A stretch of DNA of 64,000 nt from contig CM030932.1 in the NCBI GenBank assembly GCA_018136815.1, positions 7,455,628-7,519,627 of the forward strand, given 5' to 3'. The notes below the pieces were generated by a model, which searched no databases, was not told the origin of the DNA, and saw only the letters and a program-made list of their open reading frames with translations. Source of the DNA: Isochrysis galbana. Lineage: Eukaryota; Haptophyta; Isochrysidales; Isochrysidaceae. Shown here in pieces: positions 43,048 to 54,700 of this stretch (the stretch's first letter is position 1; every line of letters begins with the position of its first letter). A program made the position numbers and the translations under genes.

Positions 43048-43640
43048 CTAGAAACATTCGACGGCTCGGAATTGGAACCAGCCTGAACCCGAGCCACTTG
43101 GCTGGATTGTCGGTCGCGCGCTTGAGATAGGAGAGAGGCGGCGGACGCGGCCGGACGAGTCGGAGTACGACGGCAGTAGTCGAGGACGACGGGCATCCAC
43201 TGCATCGCCATCGCACCGGCGATACCCACGTAGGTACGGCTGCGCATCAAGCCGCGGTGAGGGGACATGGGTAGGTTTGCCGGTTACCAAATCTTCGCCC
43301 TCCGAACGGGTAGTGCAACGGTCCCATTCCGCGGACGCAGTTTCTTTGGCGAAACCTTTTGCCCCAGCAGCGAATGACTGGTCGCACTTAGCGATCAGCA
43401 CATCAGCATGCAGGCACGGGTTAGCGCAAAGGACCGAGTCCCTAACCGCATCGAGGACATAGGCCATGATGCGAGGGTGGCCCTTCTTTGGATCGCGAGC
43501 GGCGAGGAGCAGGCCATTGAGAGCGTCATGCCAGTCCACGCCCGAGGTGAGTGAGCCTTCGAGTGCGCGGATCAACTGCATGCGGAATCCATCCCAGGAC
43601 GCTGCCGCCTTATTCGGGTCGGTAGAGCGTAGGTCGGCGG
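43048..43640 (-). mobile_element. Gag-like or other retroelement protein fragment
   Basis: A minus-strand frame reads TDPNKAAASWDGFRMQLIRA, EGSLTSGVDWHDALNGLLLA, then LDAVRDSVL and DVLIAKCDQSFAAGAKGFAK. The helical, Trp/Asp-rich pattern recalls the capsid-like part of gag polyproteins. There is no clear start, and it degenerates into low-information sequence at both ends. I do not recognise a specific family. Confidence 0.35.
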
Positions 43641-43978
43641 GGAAGCGTAGCGACTGCAGGCTGGGGAGTCAGCTCGAGGGCAGGCCCATGCTGGGCGTGG
43701 GAGTGCGAGTCTCGGCCCGCGCCCACTAGGGGTCTAGGCCAGAGTGTTGATTGCCCAGCCCCTGCCAAAGGGCAGGGGCTGGGGTTGATTGTACGGGCCC
43801 ACCCCGGGGGGTGTCCGCGATGGAGAGAGGGGGGCGCGAGGCCCCCATTGACCCCCACTTATAAAAGTAGGTTGCGCCTTGTTGGTCACACTGGGGGTAG
43901 TCGCCGCGCTCGTAGCGGTGGTCGTCTTTGTCATCAGGACCGTGACCAAGCGATTATCCACAGCGAATGCAAACTTAG

Positions 43979-44046
43979 GAGACTCCCTCTCCCCCCCATG
44001 AGGCAAGGGAAGAAACCGGAGGAAAAGGAGACCAAATGAAGGCAAG
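43979..44046 (+). repeat. Solo copy of the foldback element terminus
   Basis: GAAGAAACC-GAGG-AAAGGAG followed by ACCAAATGAAGGCAAGCC matches the right end of the 17484-18534 element, in the same orientation, with a similar G/C-rich lead-in. The matching left arm was not found nearby. Confidence 0.7.
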
Positions 44047-44812
44047 CCACCTGCCCACCACCCAGCGGCAGAAGATGATTTCTGCTTTGGATGGTGGGTT
44101 CCCGCCAGATCCAGATGCGCCGTGAGGCGCTCTGGCAAGATCTTGGGCTTTTCTACTCGCTGCAGAGTAGGGAGCTACGACGTGGCCCGTCCTGAGGCCG
44201 CCCACGGGTCTCGCCTCATCGATCAGCGTCGAATCTAGCACTGTCAGAGAGAGGAGGGCCGCGAGGGCAGCCTCAACGCGGAGACTCGTCAGCCACGCGT
44301 GGACGGCCGCGTCTGTGAGCTGGTCCTGGTTCTCGATGCCGAGTTCGAGTGAGGGCAAATCCTGCGAGGAGCGGGGCGGGATGGTCGGGGCGGGGTCTGT
44401 GGCAGCCAGGGTAGCCGCGTGCGCGCGCTGTGAGGAGCTGGGTGGGCTGCGCGGGCCATGATGCCAGAGGGTCAGGGGGTGGTCGGACTGTCGGCAGCCC
44501 GACACGGCGCTGCATCGGGCGGGAATCAAATGCCGAATGCAGCTAAGATATAAAGGAACCGATCCCCCCGCGGGCGCGACCGCCAATTCTTTACGGGTAG
44601 AGCGTGAGCGCGCGTGACGGAGGGGGGGAAAGGGGGGGAGAATCGCACCATTTTCTGGCGACGATTTTCGTGGCGGCAGGTGGCCCCCCCTGAAGGTTTT
44701 TTATTGGGCCTCGCGCCACGGTCAAAAAATGCAGCCCAACCCTTACTAATAGTTAAAAAGCCCCTGTTTGACAGCCCTACCTATGGCGATGGGGATGGGG
44801 GGGGGTGTCCGG
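44047..44812. other. Intergenic; uncertain minus-strand coding remnant
   Basis: A minus-strand frame through 43975-44586 contains a plausible stretch (LELGIENQDQLTDAAVHAWL, EAALAALLSLTVLDS), but its end is formed by the foldback terminus. It is probably mobile-element debris. The rest has G-runs and no gene. Confidence 0.35.
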
Positions 44813-45000
44813 TTTTCTTGTTGTCCTAGTTTGATTCTAGTGCTGAGAGACCGTGCCTCATCGGCAACGGAGCCCCTACCCCGCGATGGGGGTGTGCGCG
44901 GTTGGCGCATGGCTCGTTCGGTGTATGTGGCTAGGGATCCTAGGGGCCTAGGGATCTAGGGATGCTAGATGCTAGCCAACAAGATGCTCTACAACACTAC
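44813..45000 (+). repeat. Dispersed repeat copy 2 (copy 1 at 28651-28815)
   Basis: Same ordered blocks as copy 1, with an internal expansion of GGGATCCTAGGGGCCTAGGG and similar CTAG-rich units at about 44933-44970. It ends about 110 bp before the start codon of the next gene. Confidence 0.85.
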
Positions 45001-45111
45001 TACTAGTATAATATTGCTCCTCGAGTACTCCAGGCGTCTGGGCGCCTCGGACGCCTTCCGCGAAGCTTCTCGAGCGAAGAAGCGGAGGAGCGCGGCTCTC
45101 AGTCGCTCGCG

Positions 45112-46273
45112 ATGGCTCCGCTCGCCGCTCTCGCCGCCGCGGCCACACTTCTCGTGACGCCGGCGCATGCGTGGGGCGTGGGGCGGGTGTGGGCGCCGGT
45201 CACGTCCACCGCGTGCACACGACCCTCCGCGCGCATGACCGTGAGCGAGAGGAAGGAGGTGGACACGATGCGGCTCTCGGAGCTCAAGGAGGAGCTCGAC
45301 CATCTTGGCGTGCAGTGGAGGGGCGTCTGCTTTGAGAAGGCTGAATTGGCCGACGCGCTCCGCGCAGCCCGGCTCTCACCACCAACCTCGCCGGCCCCGG
45401 ACCCCTCGGCCCCGGTCCCCTCGGCCCCGCCGCCCCCTTCGGCCGATCGAGCGCAGCCGGCAGCGTCTGACATCGAGTCCATGAACCTTAAGGCCATCAA
45501 GGAGGAATTGAAGAAGCGAGGCGTTCCGACTCAGGGCTTCTTCGAGAAGACTGAGTTTGTGCAGGCGCTCGTGAATGCCCGGGATCGCAAGGTAGGCGAC
45601 GAGGCAATGCACGGTGGCGGCTCCGGCGCGACTGTTGACGATTCGGACGTCGTCGTGGGCGAGACGAAAAAGATGCCAAAGGGTGGAGCGGCGGCTGGCC
45701 GCACGCCTGGCGGCATAGGTGGGATGCCCGGAGGCATGGGTGGGATGCCCGGAGGCATGGGCGGCGTGCCTGGTGGCATGGGTGGCATTGCTGACGTGCT
45801 CGCGGGCCTCGGTGGCTTGGGCGGGATGCCCGGCGGCATGGGCGGGATGCCCGGAGGCATGGGCGGCATGCCCGGAGGCATGGGCGGCATGCCCGGAGGC
45901 ATGGGCGGCATGCCCGGAGGCATGGGTGGGATGGGCGGGCTTGGGGACATGTTCGGTAAGATAATGTCGAATCCGCGCGCGATGGCTCTGATGCAAAAGG
46001 TACAGTCCAACCCGAAGATCATGGCGGCATTGCGAGACGTCCAGACCAAGGGCTTCAGCCAGGCCGCAATGGCCAAGTACGCGAATGACCCTGAGGTGAG
46101 ATCATATTGCTTGCCCAAGCCGTGTGCACCCATAGACCAACGTCGTGCATCAACGTGATGTAGGCTCACCGTGCGTACTTGTAGACGAGCCTCCCCATAG
46201 TGAAGTGCTCACAGCCCTCCGCCTCCCATGGCAGATCATGTCGCTTCTGCGCGAGTTCCAGCAGATCATGTGA
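45112..46273 (+). CDS. Hip/STI1-like co-chaperone with leader peptide and GGMP repeats, two exons
   Basis: Exons 45112-46095 and 46235-46273 join in phase to 340 residues. The leader PLAALAAAATLLVTPAHA with an AHA|W cleavage site looks like a signal peptide; with the following basic Ser/Thr segment it could be a bipartite plastid leader. Two SAP-like helical repeats follow (MRLSELKEELDHLGV near 53 and MNLKAIKEELKKRGV near 124, each with an FEK-E-L second helix). A Pro/Ala linker leads to about ten GGMPGGMG repeats (near 200-280), as in the Hsp70-interacting protein Hip. An STI1/DP-type C-terminal domain comes last (IMSNPRAMALMQKVQSNPKI, AKYANDPE|IMSLLREFQQ). Similar domains occur in Hip, Hop and plastid Tic40. 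The role as an Hsp70 partner, perhaps in the plastid, is inference. Confidence 0.8.
45706..45945 (+). repeat. In-gene 21-bp tandem repeat (GGMPGGM codons)
   Basis: Repeated GGCATGGGCGGCATGCCCGGA units within the Hip-like gene, interrupted near 45785-45825 by IADVLAGLGGL codons. Near-identity of the last units suggests recent expansion. Confidence 0.9.
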
Positions 46274-47491
46274 GCATCGACCCTGCTGCCCGGAACACGC
46301 TTTTTACTTTTGACGACGCGCAGATTCAAGTGCACGCCTTCCACCCCTGAGGCAATCACCGCCAAAATGAACTCATCATGACTCTAAGTCGAAGCTCTCA
46401 AAGCCCCGTGCCAACTACATGTGGTGCAACTGAGATGGATGGTGAACCGTGTCATGCCTCCCCTACGCATGCAGCGGTTTGTGCCCTATTGCAACATGCC
46501 CCGCATGCACACACAAAGCATTGTGTGATCGGCACGATCATGATGGTCTCACTCATTGATCTGTAGAAGCCTTTTGATATTTTCGCACACTGCGCCCGAT
46601 AAGTCTTCCGGAGGCCAGACTCCGCTGATGTGAATGTGAATGAACGAAAGTCGAATGAATAATGATCGACCGCCTGCAGTGTAATGATAATAATTATTTT
46701 ACTGAGACTCAGTACCGCTACTGCCACGAGCTTGGTACAAACCCAACAACCCGTAGTGCACTTAACCGTACACGACGCCCCCCCCCCCGCCTTTTCCCGC
46801 GCGCGGACGGTTCCTTAGGTCGCGTCCCCTCCGGGACTCGTCGTCCCCGGTTGCTCTCGTGCCGGTCCCTTTGTCCTTTGTGTCGGATCCAGAGTATTTC
46901 CACAATACTCTAGACGGATCCGATGGCTTGTGTGTCTTTTAACTTTAGGATGCGCATTGTTTCTTGAGGGGTGATCGCCGTTTACTTCGGGACTCTTCGT
47001 TATGGCTTCATTTCGGTTGGCTGTATTCTTCTCCGGACTCGTTTCTTTGATTGTGGCGACTGTTTACGTGAGTTTTCGGAGTGTCCCTTTGTTGACTGGG
47101 CGGTTTTGTGAGTGATGTGTGATCGTGGCTTGTGTCGCCATGTAGCGCGCGCGCTCCCTCTCTCCTTCTCAAGACTGTGCTCTATGCCCCTTGAGACTTG
47201 CCCCACGAACAAGCACCCGATTGTTTCGATACTTTGGTGTAGTCTTCGTGAAGTGTGTTCAGCCTTGCTTCGATGAACCCGCGACTAGCCGAACAAAAAC
47301 AACGCATACAATTCCAATGATCATGACGATCTAACGTACTCTTGATGAATCACAAGAACTCGTCACCGACGCTTTGTTGCTGCCTTGCTTGGCGCGGGGT
47401 GAGGAGTGAGGACCTTCAGATACACACGCACACAAATCCATAAATGTCTCGACACAATCAAATGGCGAGGGCACATCCTAATACGTAGAGA
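46274..47491. other. Intergenic up to the assembly gap
   Basis: No gene recognised. It contains a poly-C run near 46780, a strong hairpin at 46883-46923, and unique sequence to the gap. No PKS coding sequence is visible before the gap. Confidence 0.6.
46883..46923. other. Two-part hairpin bounded by BamHI-type palindromes
   Basis: TCGGATCC at 46883-46890 pairs with GGATCCGA at 46916-46923. Within it AGAGTATT pairs with AATACTCT around the loop TCCAC. Only AGAC on the right side is unpaired, giving 16 paired bases in 41. Confidence 0.85.
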
Positions 47492-47591
47492 NNNNNNNNN
47501 NNNNNNNNNNNNNNNNNNNNNNNNNNNNNNNNNNNNNNNNNNNNNNNNNNNNNNNNNNNNNNNNNNNNNNNNNNNNNNNNNNNNNNNNNNN
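47492..47591. other. Assembly gap (100 N)
   Basis: Exactly 100 Ns, a conventional placeholder of unknown true size. It falls inside a KS domain of a tandem array, so collapsed modules are likely. Confidence 0.98.
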
Positions 47592-50500
47592 TGGCCTACT
47601 TATCGGCGTCGGTCTAATGCTGTTGCCGTCAGTAGGTATAACCTTTGCCACGGCAGGCATGACTTCTGCGAAGGGCATTGTCATACCTTCGATACGCGGG
47701 CTGACGGCTATGCTCGCGGTGAGGCCATTTGCGGCGTAGCTCTTCGCGTGACGGAAGCCGACATTACGGTACACTTTTCCTCCTTGGCAGCTGCGTGCGC
47801 CAAGACGGCAAGTCTGCCTCGTTGACCGCGCCTAGCGGCGTTGCTCAGCAAGGCTTGCTGCGCGCGGCGCTAGCAGATGCCTCGATCACCGCCCGAGACC
47901 TGGCTTGTGTTGAAGCCCATGGGACTGGGACTAGCCTGGGCGACCCTATTGAGGCAGGGTCCCTTGCCGGCGCCATCCTAGTTGCGCGTGGCGGCTCCGG
48001 AAAAACGTTGCTAGTTGGAAGCATCAAGGCAAGCACCGGCCACGCGGAGCCGGCTGCCGGAGCGTCCGGAGTGATGCGCCTTGCGGTCAGCCTAGCTGCA
48101 GCACGGGCGCCGCCTAATGCACAACTGCGAGTCGTCAATGAGCACGTCAACTCAGCGTTGCAAAAGACATCGTCAGCTCTTCCAACTCATCTTGCTGCTC
48201 TTAGCAAGGCGCCGGACCGCGCATTCATTGGCGGTGTGAGCTCTTTCGGATACAGCGGCACAATCGTGCACACTGTGCTCGAGGCGGCTGGACCTTCAGT
48301 TATCGAGTCGAAGTGTTCGTTCGGAGGAGACGGGTAGCATACGTGCGCAAATCGTACCTGTGGCGCGACACTCCGCACCCGCTCATCCAGCAACGTGTCA
48401 TTGACGCGCAGGGGAATGACGAGAACTCTTCCGTTCCGACCTGAAGGGTGCACTCTTCGCCGTGATCGCCGACCACATTGTGCAGGGCCAAGTTGTTTTC
48501 CCCGGCGCCGGCTACATGGAGATGGCGCGCGCCGCATGCGTCGGCTTGACCGCGGGTGCTGAAAAAGGCGCCATGCTCAATCGCGTCTTCTTCCTGCAGC
48601 CTCTCGTGCTATCGGGTGACCTATCACACGTACAGGTCACGGTGAACATCATGCCCGACGAGCGATTCGACGTGAACTCGGAGGATACTGAGTACGCTAC
48701 AAAGAAATCGCACTGCGCAGGTTCGCACGCGACGTACATCAACGCGCTGCACAATTTCTCGCACGCGGCGCTGCGCGCGTCGTGCGCCCAGCCCGTCGGC
48801 GTGGCGGCCATCTACTCCACCTTCCGTTCGGTCGGCCTCGAGTATGGGCCGCTGTACCGTACGCTGACATCGGCTCGCGTCTCGCGCGAGGTGGGCGTCG
48901 CCGTCGGTCAGCTGCGCCGTCGCTCGCACAAGGAGGGAACGTGCGTCCACCCTGCGGACCTCGACGGCTCGCTTCACCTGACGGCGCTGCTCGCGGAGGC
49001 GACGGCGGCTGGTGAGATCCGGCTGCCCTTCTCCGTGGGCGAGGCGGCTCTCAACGACGTAAGCGGCCGGCCGTGGCCGGTGGCCGAGCGCCAGGGCGCC
49101 AACATGACTGGCGTCTGGATTGGCGCCAAGGACGGCCGGTCGGCCAACGACTCGCCTGGCGCGCGCTTGACCAACTTCGAGACGCGCGTGCTCAAGGCCG
49201 CGCCAAATGCCGCGCCCGCCAAGAAGGCGTCGCACATGTACGTCACCATGTGGCAGGGGCGCGATGGTGCCACGGCCGAGGAGTCCAAGGCGGCAGCGTT
49301 CATGATCGGCTCCTCGCGCTCGTCGCTCGAGCCCGAATCCGCCTCTCGAGCGGCGCCTGTCGGAACAGTCGTGTTTGCCGTCGGCGTGAGCTCCGGCACA
49401 AACACGCTCGACTCCCTATCGGGCATGGCCGCCGCCTTCGATGTCGTGCGTACTCACACTATCGCGCGCTCGACGCCGCCCACATGGATGCTTGCCGCGT
49501 GCGCCCTCGGCGCGCGCTCGAGCGCGACGGGCGTCTCGTGCCACGCCGGCATCATAGGCCTGACACGTCAGGCGCGCTCGGAGGCGCCGCAGTCGCGCCT
49601 GCCTCTCATCGACCTCGACGTGCTCGAGCTGGCCGCCGGTGTCAGCCAGGCCGCTGCTGCACTTGGACTCAACTACTCCGGCACGGAGCCGGAGATCGCG
49701 TTCGACGGCACCCGCCAGCGCGTTCCTCGCCTCGCCGAGGCTGCGGGGTCGCTCTCGGGGCCAATCAAGCTCTACTTCGACGCGCGCGGCACGATCAGCA
49801 ACTTGCGCATCGTGTCGCAGGAGGCTGACGACGGGAATCCCGTGCACGGCGAGGTGAAGCTGTGCGTGCGTGCAGTGGGTCTCAACTTCCGCGACGTGCT
49901 CAACGTCCTCGGCGTGTACCCAGGCGACCCAGGTCCGCCCGGCGGCGACTGCGCGGCCCACGTCTCGGCGATGGGCACGGGCATTACACACCTCAGCGTG
50001 GGCGACCCCGCGCTCGGCCACGGCCTTGCCGCGCTCGCCTCCCTCTCCAAGACCGATGCTCGGCTCATGTCGGCGATCGACGAGTCGATGTCCATGGAGC
50101 AGGCTTGCACATTACCTACCACGTGGTGTACCGTGCACTTGTCGTTGCTCGCCGCCGCCCCCAAGTGCGGGCATCACGCCTTGAATCACGCTGGAGCTGG
50201 CGGTGTCGGGCTGGCTGCGAACGAGTACGTGCACTGGCTCAACAAGCGGGCCTCGGTGACGGTTGGTCGTCCGTACAAGCACTTCTACCTCAACCGCATG
50301 GGCCTTGCCGGCGAGACGCTCAGCTCTCGCGACGGCAGCGCCTTCGCGATGGGCGCGTCTCGGCTGCTTGGCTCGTCGCGCTTCCGCTTCACGCTCAACA
50401 GCCTGTCGGCCGACTTCATCGCCGGGTCATTCGCGCTCTTGCGCGAGGACGGCTGCCTATGCGAGATCGGCAAGCGCACGGCGTACAGCTACGAGCGGCT

Positions 50501-51742
50501 CGAGGCCGCCTCGACGGCCACGTACGTGGCGATCGCTCTCGACTCGACGATCGACCAGACTCCTTGGTGGATGCGCGGTACGCTCGTGCTGCTCTCTCGC
50601 CGCGCCGGGCATTTTGTGTTGCACGGGCTGCCTCTTCGGGTATTCGACCTCGAGAAAAGCGTGCTGGCCGCATTCCGCACGCTCCAGAGCGGCACCAACA
50701 CCGGCAAGGTGGTGGTGCGTGTCCCGATGACGGCACCCACCAAGCCGCGCGGCACGCACCTACTCTCCGGCGGTACCGGCGGATTGGGCCTGCTCACGGG
50801 CAAGTGGCTCGGCACCAACGGCGCGACCTCGGTCGTGCTGGCTGCTCGCGGCGGCAAAGTTGCCGTCGCCGAGGGCGAGAAGCTCAAGAAGATAGCGGCG
50901 TGCGACTTCGGCGTCGTGAAGTGCGACGCTGCCGAGCTAGTCGACACGCGCTCCGTGGTCGGCGCCATTATGGCCATCGGCAATGCCCTTCTTGCCGGCA
51001 TCTGGCACGCTGCGGGCGTCCTGAACGACGGCTTGGTTCGCGCCCAAACCTCTGGCACCATCAAGCGCGTGTACGCGCCCAAGGTGCATGGCGCGTGGGG
51101 CCTGCAGCGAGCTTTGGCTTCGTCGCCGCTCGACGTCATGGTGCTCTTCTCGTCGATCGCCGCGCTCCTCGGCGGCGGCGGTCAGTCGAACTACGGCGCT
51201 GCCAACGGCTGCTTGGATGCCCTTGGTGTGTGCCGTCGCGTGCGCGGTCTGAACGCCTCGTCCATCGAGTGGGGCCCATGGGCTGACGTGGGCATGGCCG
51301 CCGACCCGTCGGTGCACGCCCGCATCCGGCTGGTGGCTTTGGTCTCATCAGCCTCGATCAAGGCGTCGTGGCCTTCCAGGCCGCGATGCGGCCGCAGGTG
51401 ACCGCGGTCATGTCGCTCGTCGTCATCACTTGGTCCAAGTTCCTCGGCGTGCTACCCGAGGTACCGCCGCTGCTCGCCGCGTATGCGTCGCGTAAGGGGG
51501 CCGTGCTGGCCGGTGCTCCGTCGGGTGAGATCAAGGAGATCACTATGGAGCAGATCTTGGAGACGCTGAAGAGCACGACGGGAGCGGAAGTTGATCCGGA
51601 CGCGCCGCTCATGGAATCGGGGCTCGACTCGCTCGGGGCCGTGGAGTTGGGCAGCCAGCTCCAGGCGCAGTCGGGCATGACCTTGCCCTCGACTCTGATC
51701 TTCGACTACCCGACGGCACGCCAGTTGTCGGGCTACTTCAAG
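47592..51742 (+). repeat. PKS module copy A (truncated by gap; five 1-bp deletions)
   Basis: Corresponds to 52393-56548. It lacks one base relative to copies B and C at about 47675 (GGG for GGGG), 47780 (CC for CCC), 48320 (CG-T for CGCTT), 48428 (CTT for CCTT) and 51327 (CCGG for CCAGG). I saw one substitution, G at 49968 versus A at 54773, which changes Thr to Ala in the ER. Domains: KS C-terminal half to about 48290, DH about 48379-49230, KR structural half to about 49755, ER about 49760-50715, KR about 50740-51305 and ACP about 51535-51742. The frame from 48462 to 51327 (DH to KR) is intact. Confidence 0.92.
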
Positions 51743-54700
51743 GAGCAAGTCCGCACGGCCAACGGCACAACTGATGCCCTTCAAGAGGAGCTGGTGCAAA
51801 GGGCTTTCGTGAACCTTGAAGCCAGAGTTAAGGCGTGCGGTCTCTCAGCTAACCTTCCTCTTGGAATGAACAAGCCACGGTCCATTTTGACCATGACTGC
51901 TTGCAGTGGCGACGTCATCACCGAAGTGCCCCCTTCACGCTGGTCGATCATGGGCTCCGAGCAACTCGGTGAGTTGATTGGTCGGCGCGTGCGTCATGGT
52001 GGTTTCCTCCGCGACGCGGAGCTCTTCGACAACGGGCATTTCAGTATTTCCCCAGCAGAAGCGGCTGCGATGGACCCGCAGCAGCGCCTGCTCATGGAAT
52101 ACGGCTACAAGGCGTTCCACGGAGCGGAACTAGACAAGGCCACTCTGAACGCCACCGTCACCGGAGTGTTCGTCGGCATTGCAGCCAATGACTGGCAGAG
52201 CATTGTCACCGCATCAGCGATGTCGCGCAGCGTGTACGCTGCGACCGGCGCGTCCCTTTCGATTGCTGCCGGCCGCATCTCGTTTGTCCTCGGTCTGCAA
52301 GGCCCTTGCGTCTCATATGACACGGCTTGCTCGGCTACTCTCGCTGCAAACCATGCGGCATTGCGCGCTTTGCAGCTCAACGAATGTGCAAGTGGCCTAC
52401 TTATCGGCGTCGGTCTAATGCTGTTGCCGTCAGTAGGTATAACCTTTGCCACGGCAGGCATGACTTCTGCGAAGGGGCATTGTCATACCTTCGATACGCG
52501 GGCTGACGGCTATGCTCGCGGTGAGGCCATTTGCGGCGTAGCTCTTCGCGTGACGGAAGCCGACATTACGGTACACTTTTCCCTCCTTGGCAGCTGCGTG
52601 CGCCAAGACGGCAAGTCTGCCTCGTTGACCGCGCCTAGCGGCGTTGCTCAGCAAGGCTTGCTGCGCGCGGCGCTAGCAGATGCCTCGATCACCGCCCGAG
52701 ACCTGGCTTGTGTTGAAGCCCATGGGACTGGGACTAGCCTGGGCGACCCTATTGAGGCAGGGTCCCTTGCCGGCGCCATCCTAGTTGCGCGTGGCGGCTC
52801 CGGAAAAACGTTGCTAGTTGGAAGCATCAAGGCAAGCACCGGCCACGCGGAGCCGGCTGCCGGAGCGTCCGGAGTGATGCGCCTTGCGGTCAGCCTAGCT
52901 GCAGCACGGGCGCCGCCTAATGCACAACTGCGAGTCGTCAATGAGCACGTCAACTCAGCGTTGCAAAAGACATCGTCAGCTCTTCCAACTCATCTTGCTG
53001 CTCTTAGCAAGGCGCCGGACCGCGCATTCATTGGCGGTGTGAGCTCTTTCGGATACAGCGGCACAATCGTGCACACTGTGCTCGAGGCGGCTGGACCTTC
53101 AGTTATCGAGTCGAAGTGTTCGCTTCGGAGGAGACGGGTAGCATACGTGCGCAAATCGTACCTGTGGCGCGACACTCCGCACCCGCTCATCCAGCAACGT
53201 GTCATTGACGCGCAGGGGAATGACGAGAACTCCTTCCGTTCCGACCTGAAGGGTGCACTCTTCGCCGTGATCGCCGACCACATTGTGCAGGGCCAAGTTG
53301 TTTTCCCCGGCGCCGGCTACATGGAGATGGCGCGCGCCGCATGCGTCGGCTTGACCGCGGGTGCTGAAAAAGGCGCCATGCTCAATCGCGTCTTCTTCCT
53401 GCAGCCTCTCGTGCTATCGGGTGACCTATCACACGTACAGGTCACGGTGAACATCATGCCCGACGAGCGATTCGACGTGAACTCGGAGGATACTGAGTAC
53501 GCTACAAAGAAATCGCACTGCGCAGGTTCGCACGCGACGTACATCAACGCGCTGCACAATTTCTCGCACGCGGCGCTGCGCGCGTCGTGCGCCCAGCCCG
53601 TCGGCGTGGCGGCCATCTACTCCACCTTCCGTTCGGTCGGCCTCGAGTATGGGCCGCTGTACCGTACGCTGACATCGGCTCGCGTCTCGCGCGAGGTGGG
53701 CGTCGCCGTCGGTCAGCTGCGCCGTCGCTCGCACAAGGAGGGAACGTGCGTCCACCCTGCGGACCTCGACGGCTCGCTTCACCTGACGGCGCTGCTCGCG
53801 GAGGCGACGGCGGCTGGTGAGATCCGGCTGCCCTTCTCCGTGGGCGAGGCGGCTCTCAACGACGTAAGCGGCCGGCCGTGGCCGGTGGCCGAGCGCCAGG
53901 GCGCCAACATGACTGGCGTCTGGATTGGCGCCAAGGACGGCCGGTCGGCCAACGACTCGCCTGGCGCGCGCTTGACCAACTTCGAGACGCGCGTGCTCAA
54001 GGCCGCGCCAAATGCCGCGCCCGCCAAGAAGGCGTCGCACATGTACGTCACCATGTGGCAGGGGCGCGATGGTGCCACGGCCGAGGAGTCCAAGGCGGCA
54101 GCGTTCATGATCGGCTCCTCGCGCTCGTCGCTCGAGCCCGAATCCGCCTCTCGAGCGGCGCCTGTCGGAACAGTCGTGTTTGCCGTCGGCGTGAGCTCCG
54201 GCACAAACACGCTCGACTCCCTATCGGGCATGGCCGCCGCCTTCGATGTCGTGCGTACTCACACTATCGCGCGCTCGACGCCGCCCACATGGATGCTTGC
54301 CGCGTGCGCCCTCGGCGCGCGCTCGAGCGCGACGGGCGTCTCGTGCCACGCCGGCATCATAGGCCTGACACGTCAGGCGCGCTCGGAGGCGCCGCAGTCG
54401 CGCCTGCCTCTCATCGACCTCGACGTGCTCGAGCTGGCCGCCGGTGTCAGCCAGGCCGCTGCTGCACTTGGACTCAACTACTCCGGCACGGAGCCGGAGA
54501 TCGCGTTCGACGGCACCCGCCAGCGCGTTCCTCGCCTCGCCGAGGCTGCGGGGTCGCTCTCGGGGCCAATCAAGCTCTACTTCGACGCGCGCGGCACGAT
54601 CAGCAACTTGCGCATCGTGTCGCAGGAGGCTGACGACGGGAATCCCGTGCACGGCGAGGTGAAGCTGTGCGTGCGTGCAGTGGGTCTCAACTTCCGCGAC

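Noticed and set aside
47592-53300. Acyltransferase domain between KS and DH
   Set aside because: The KS-DH interval is a short linker with no GHSxG motif, so no AT domain is annotated.
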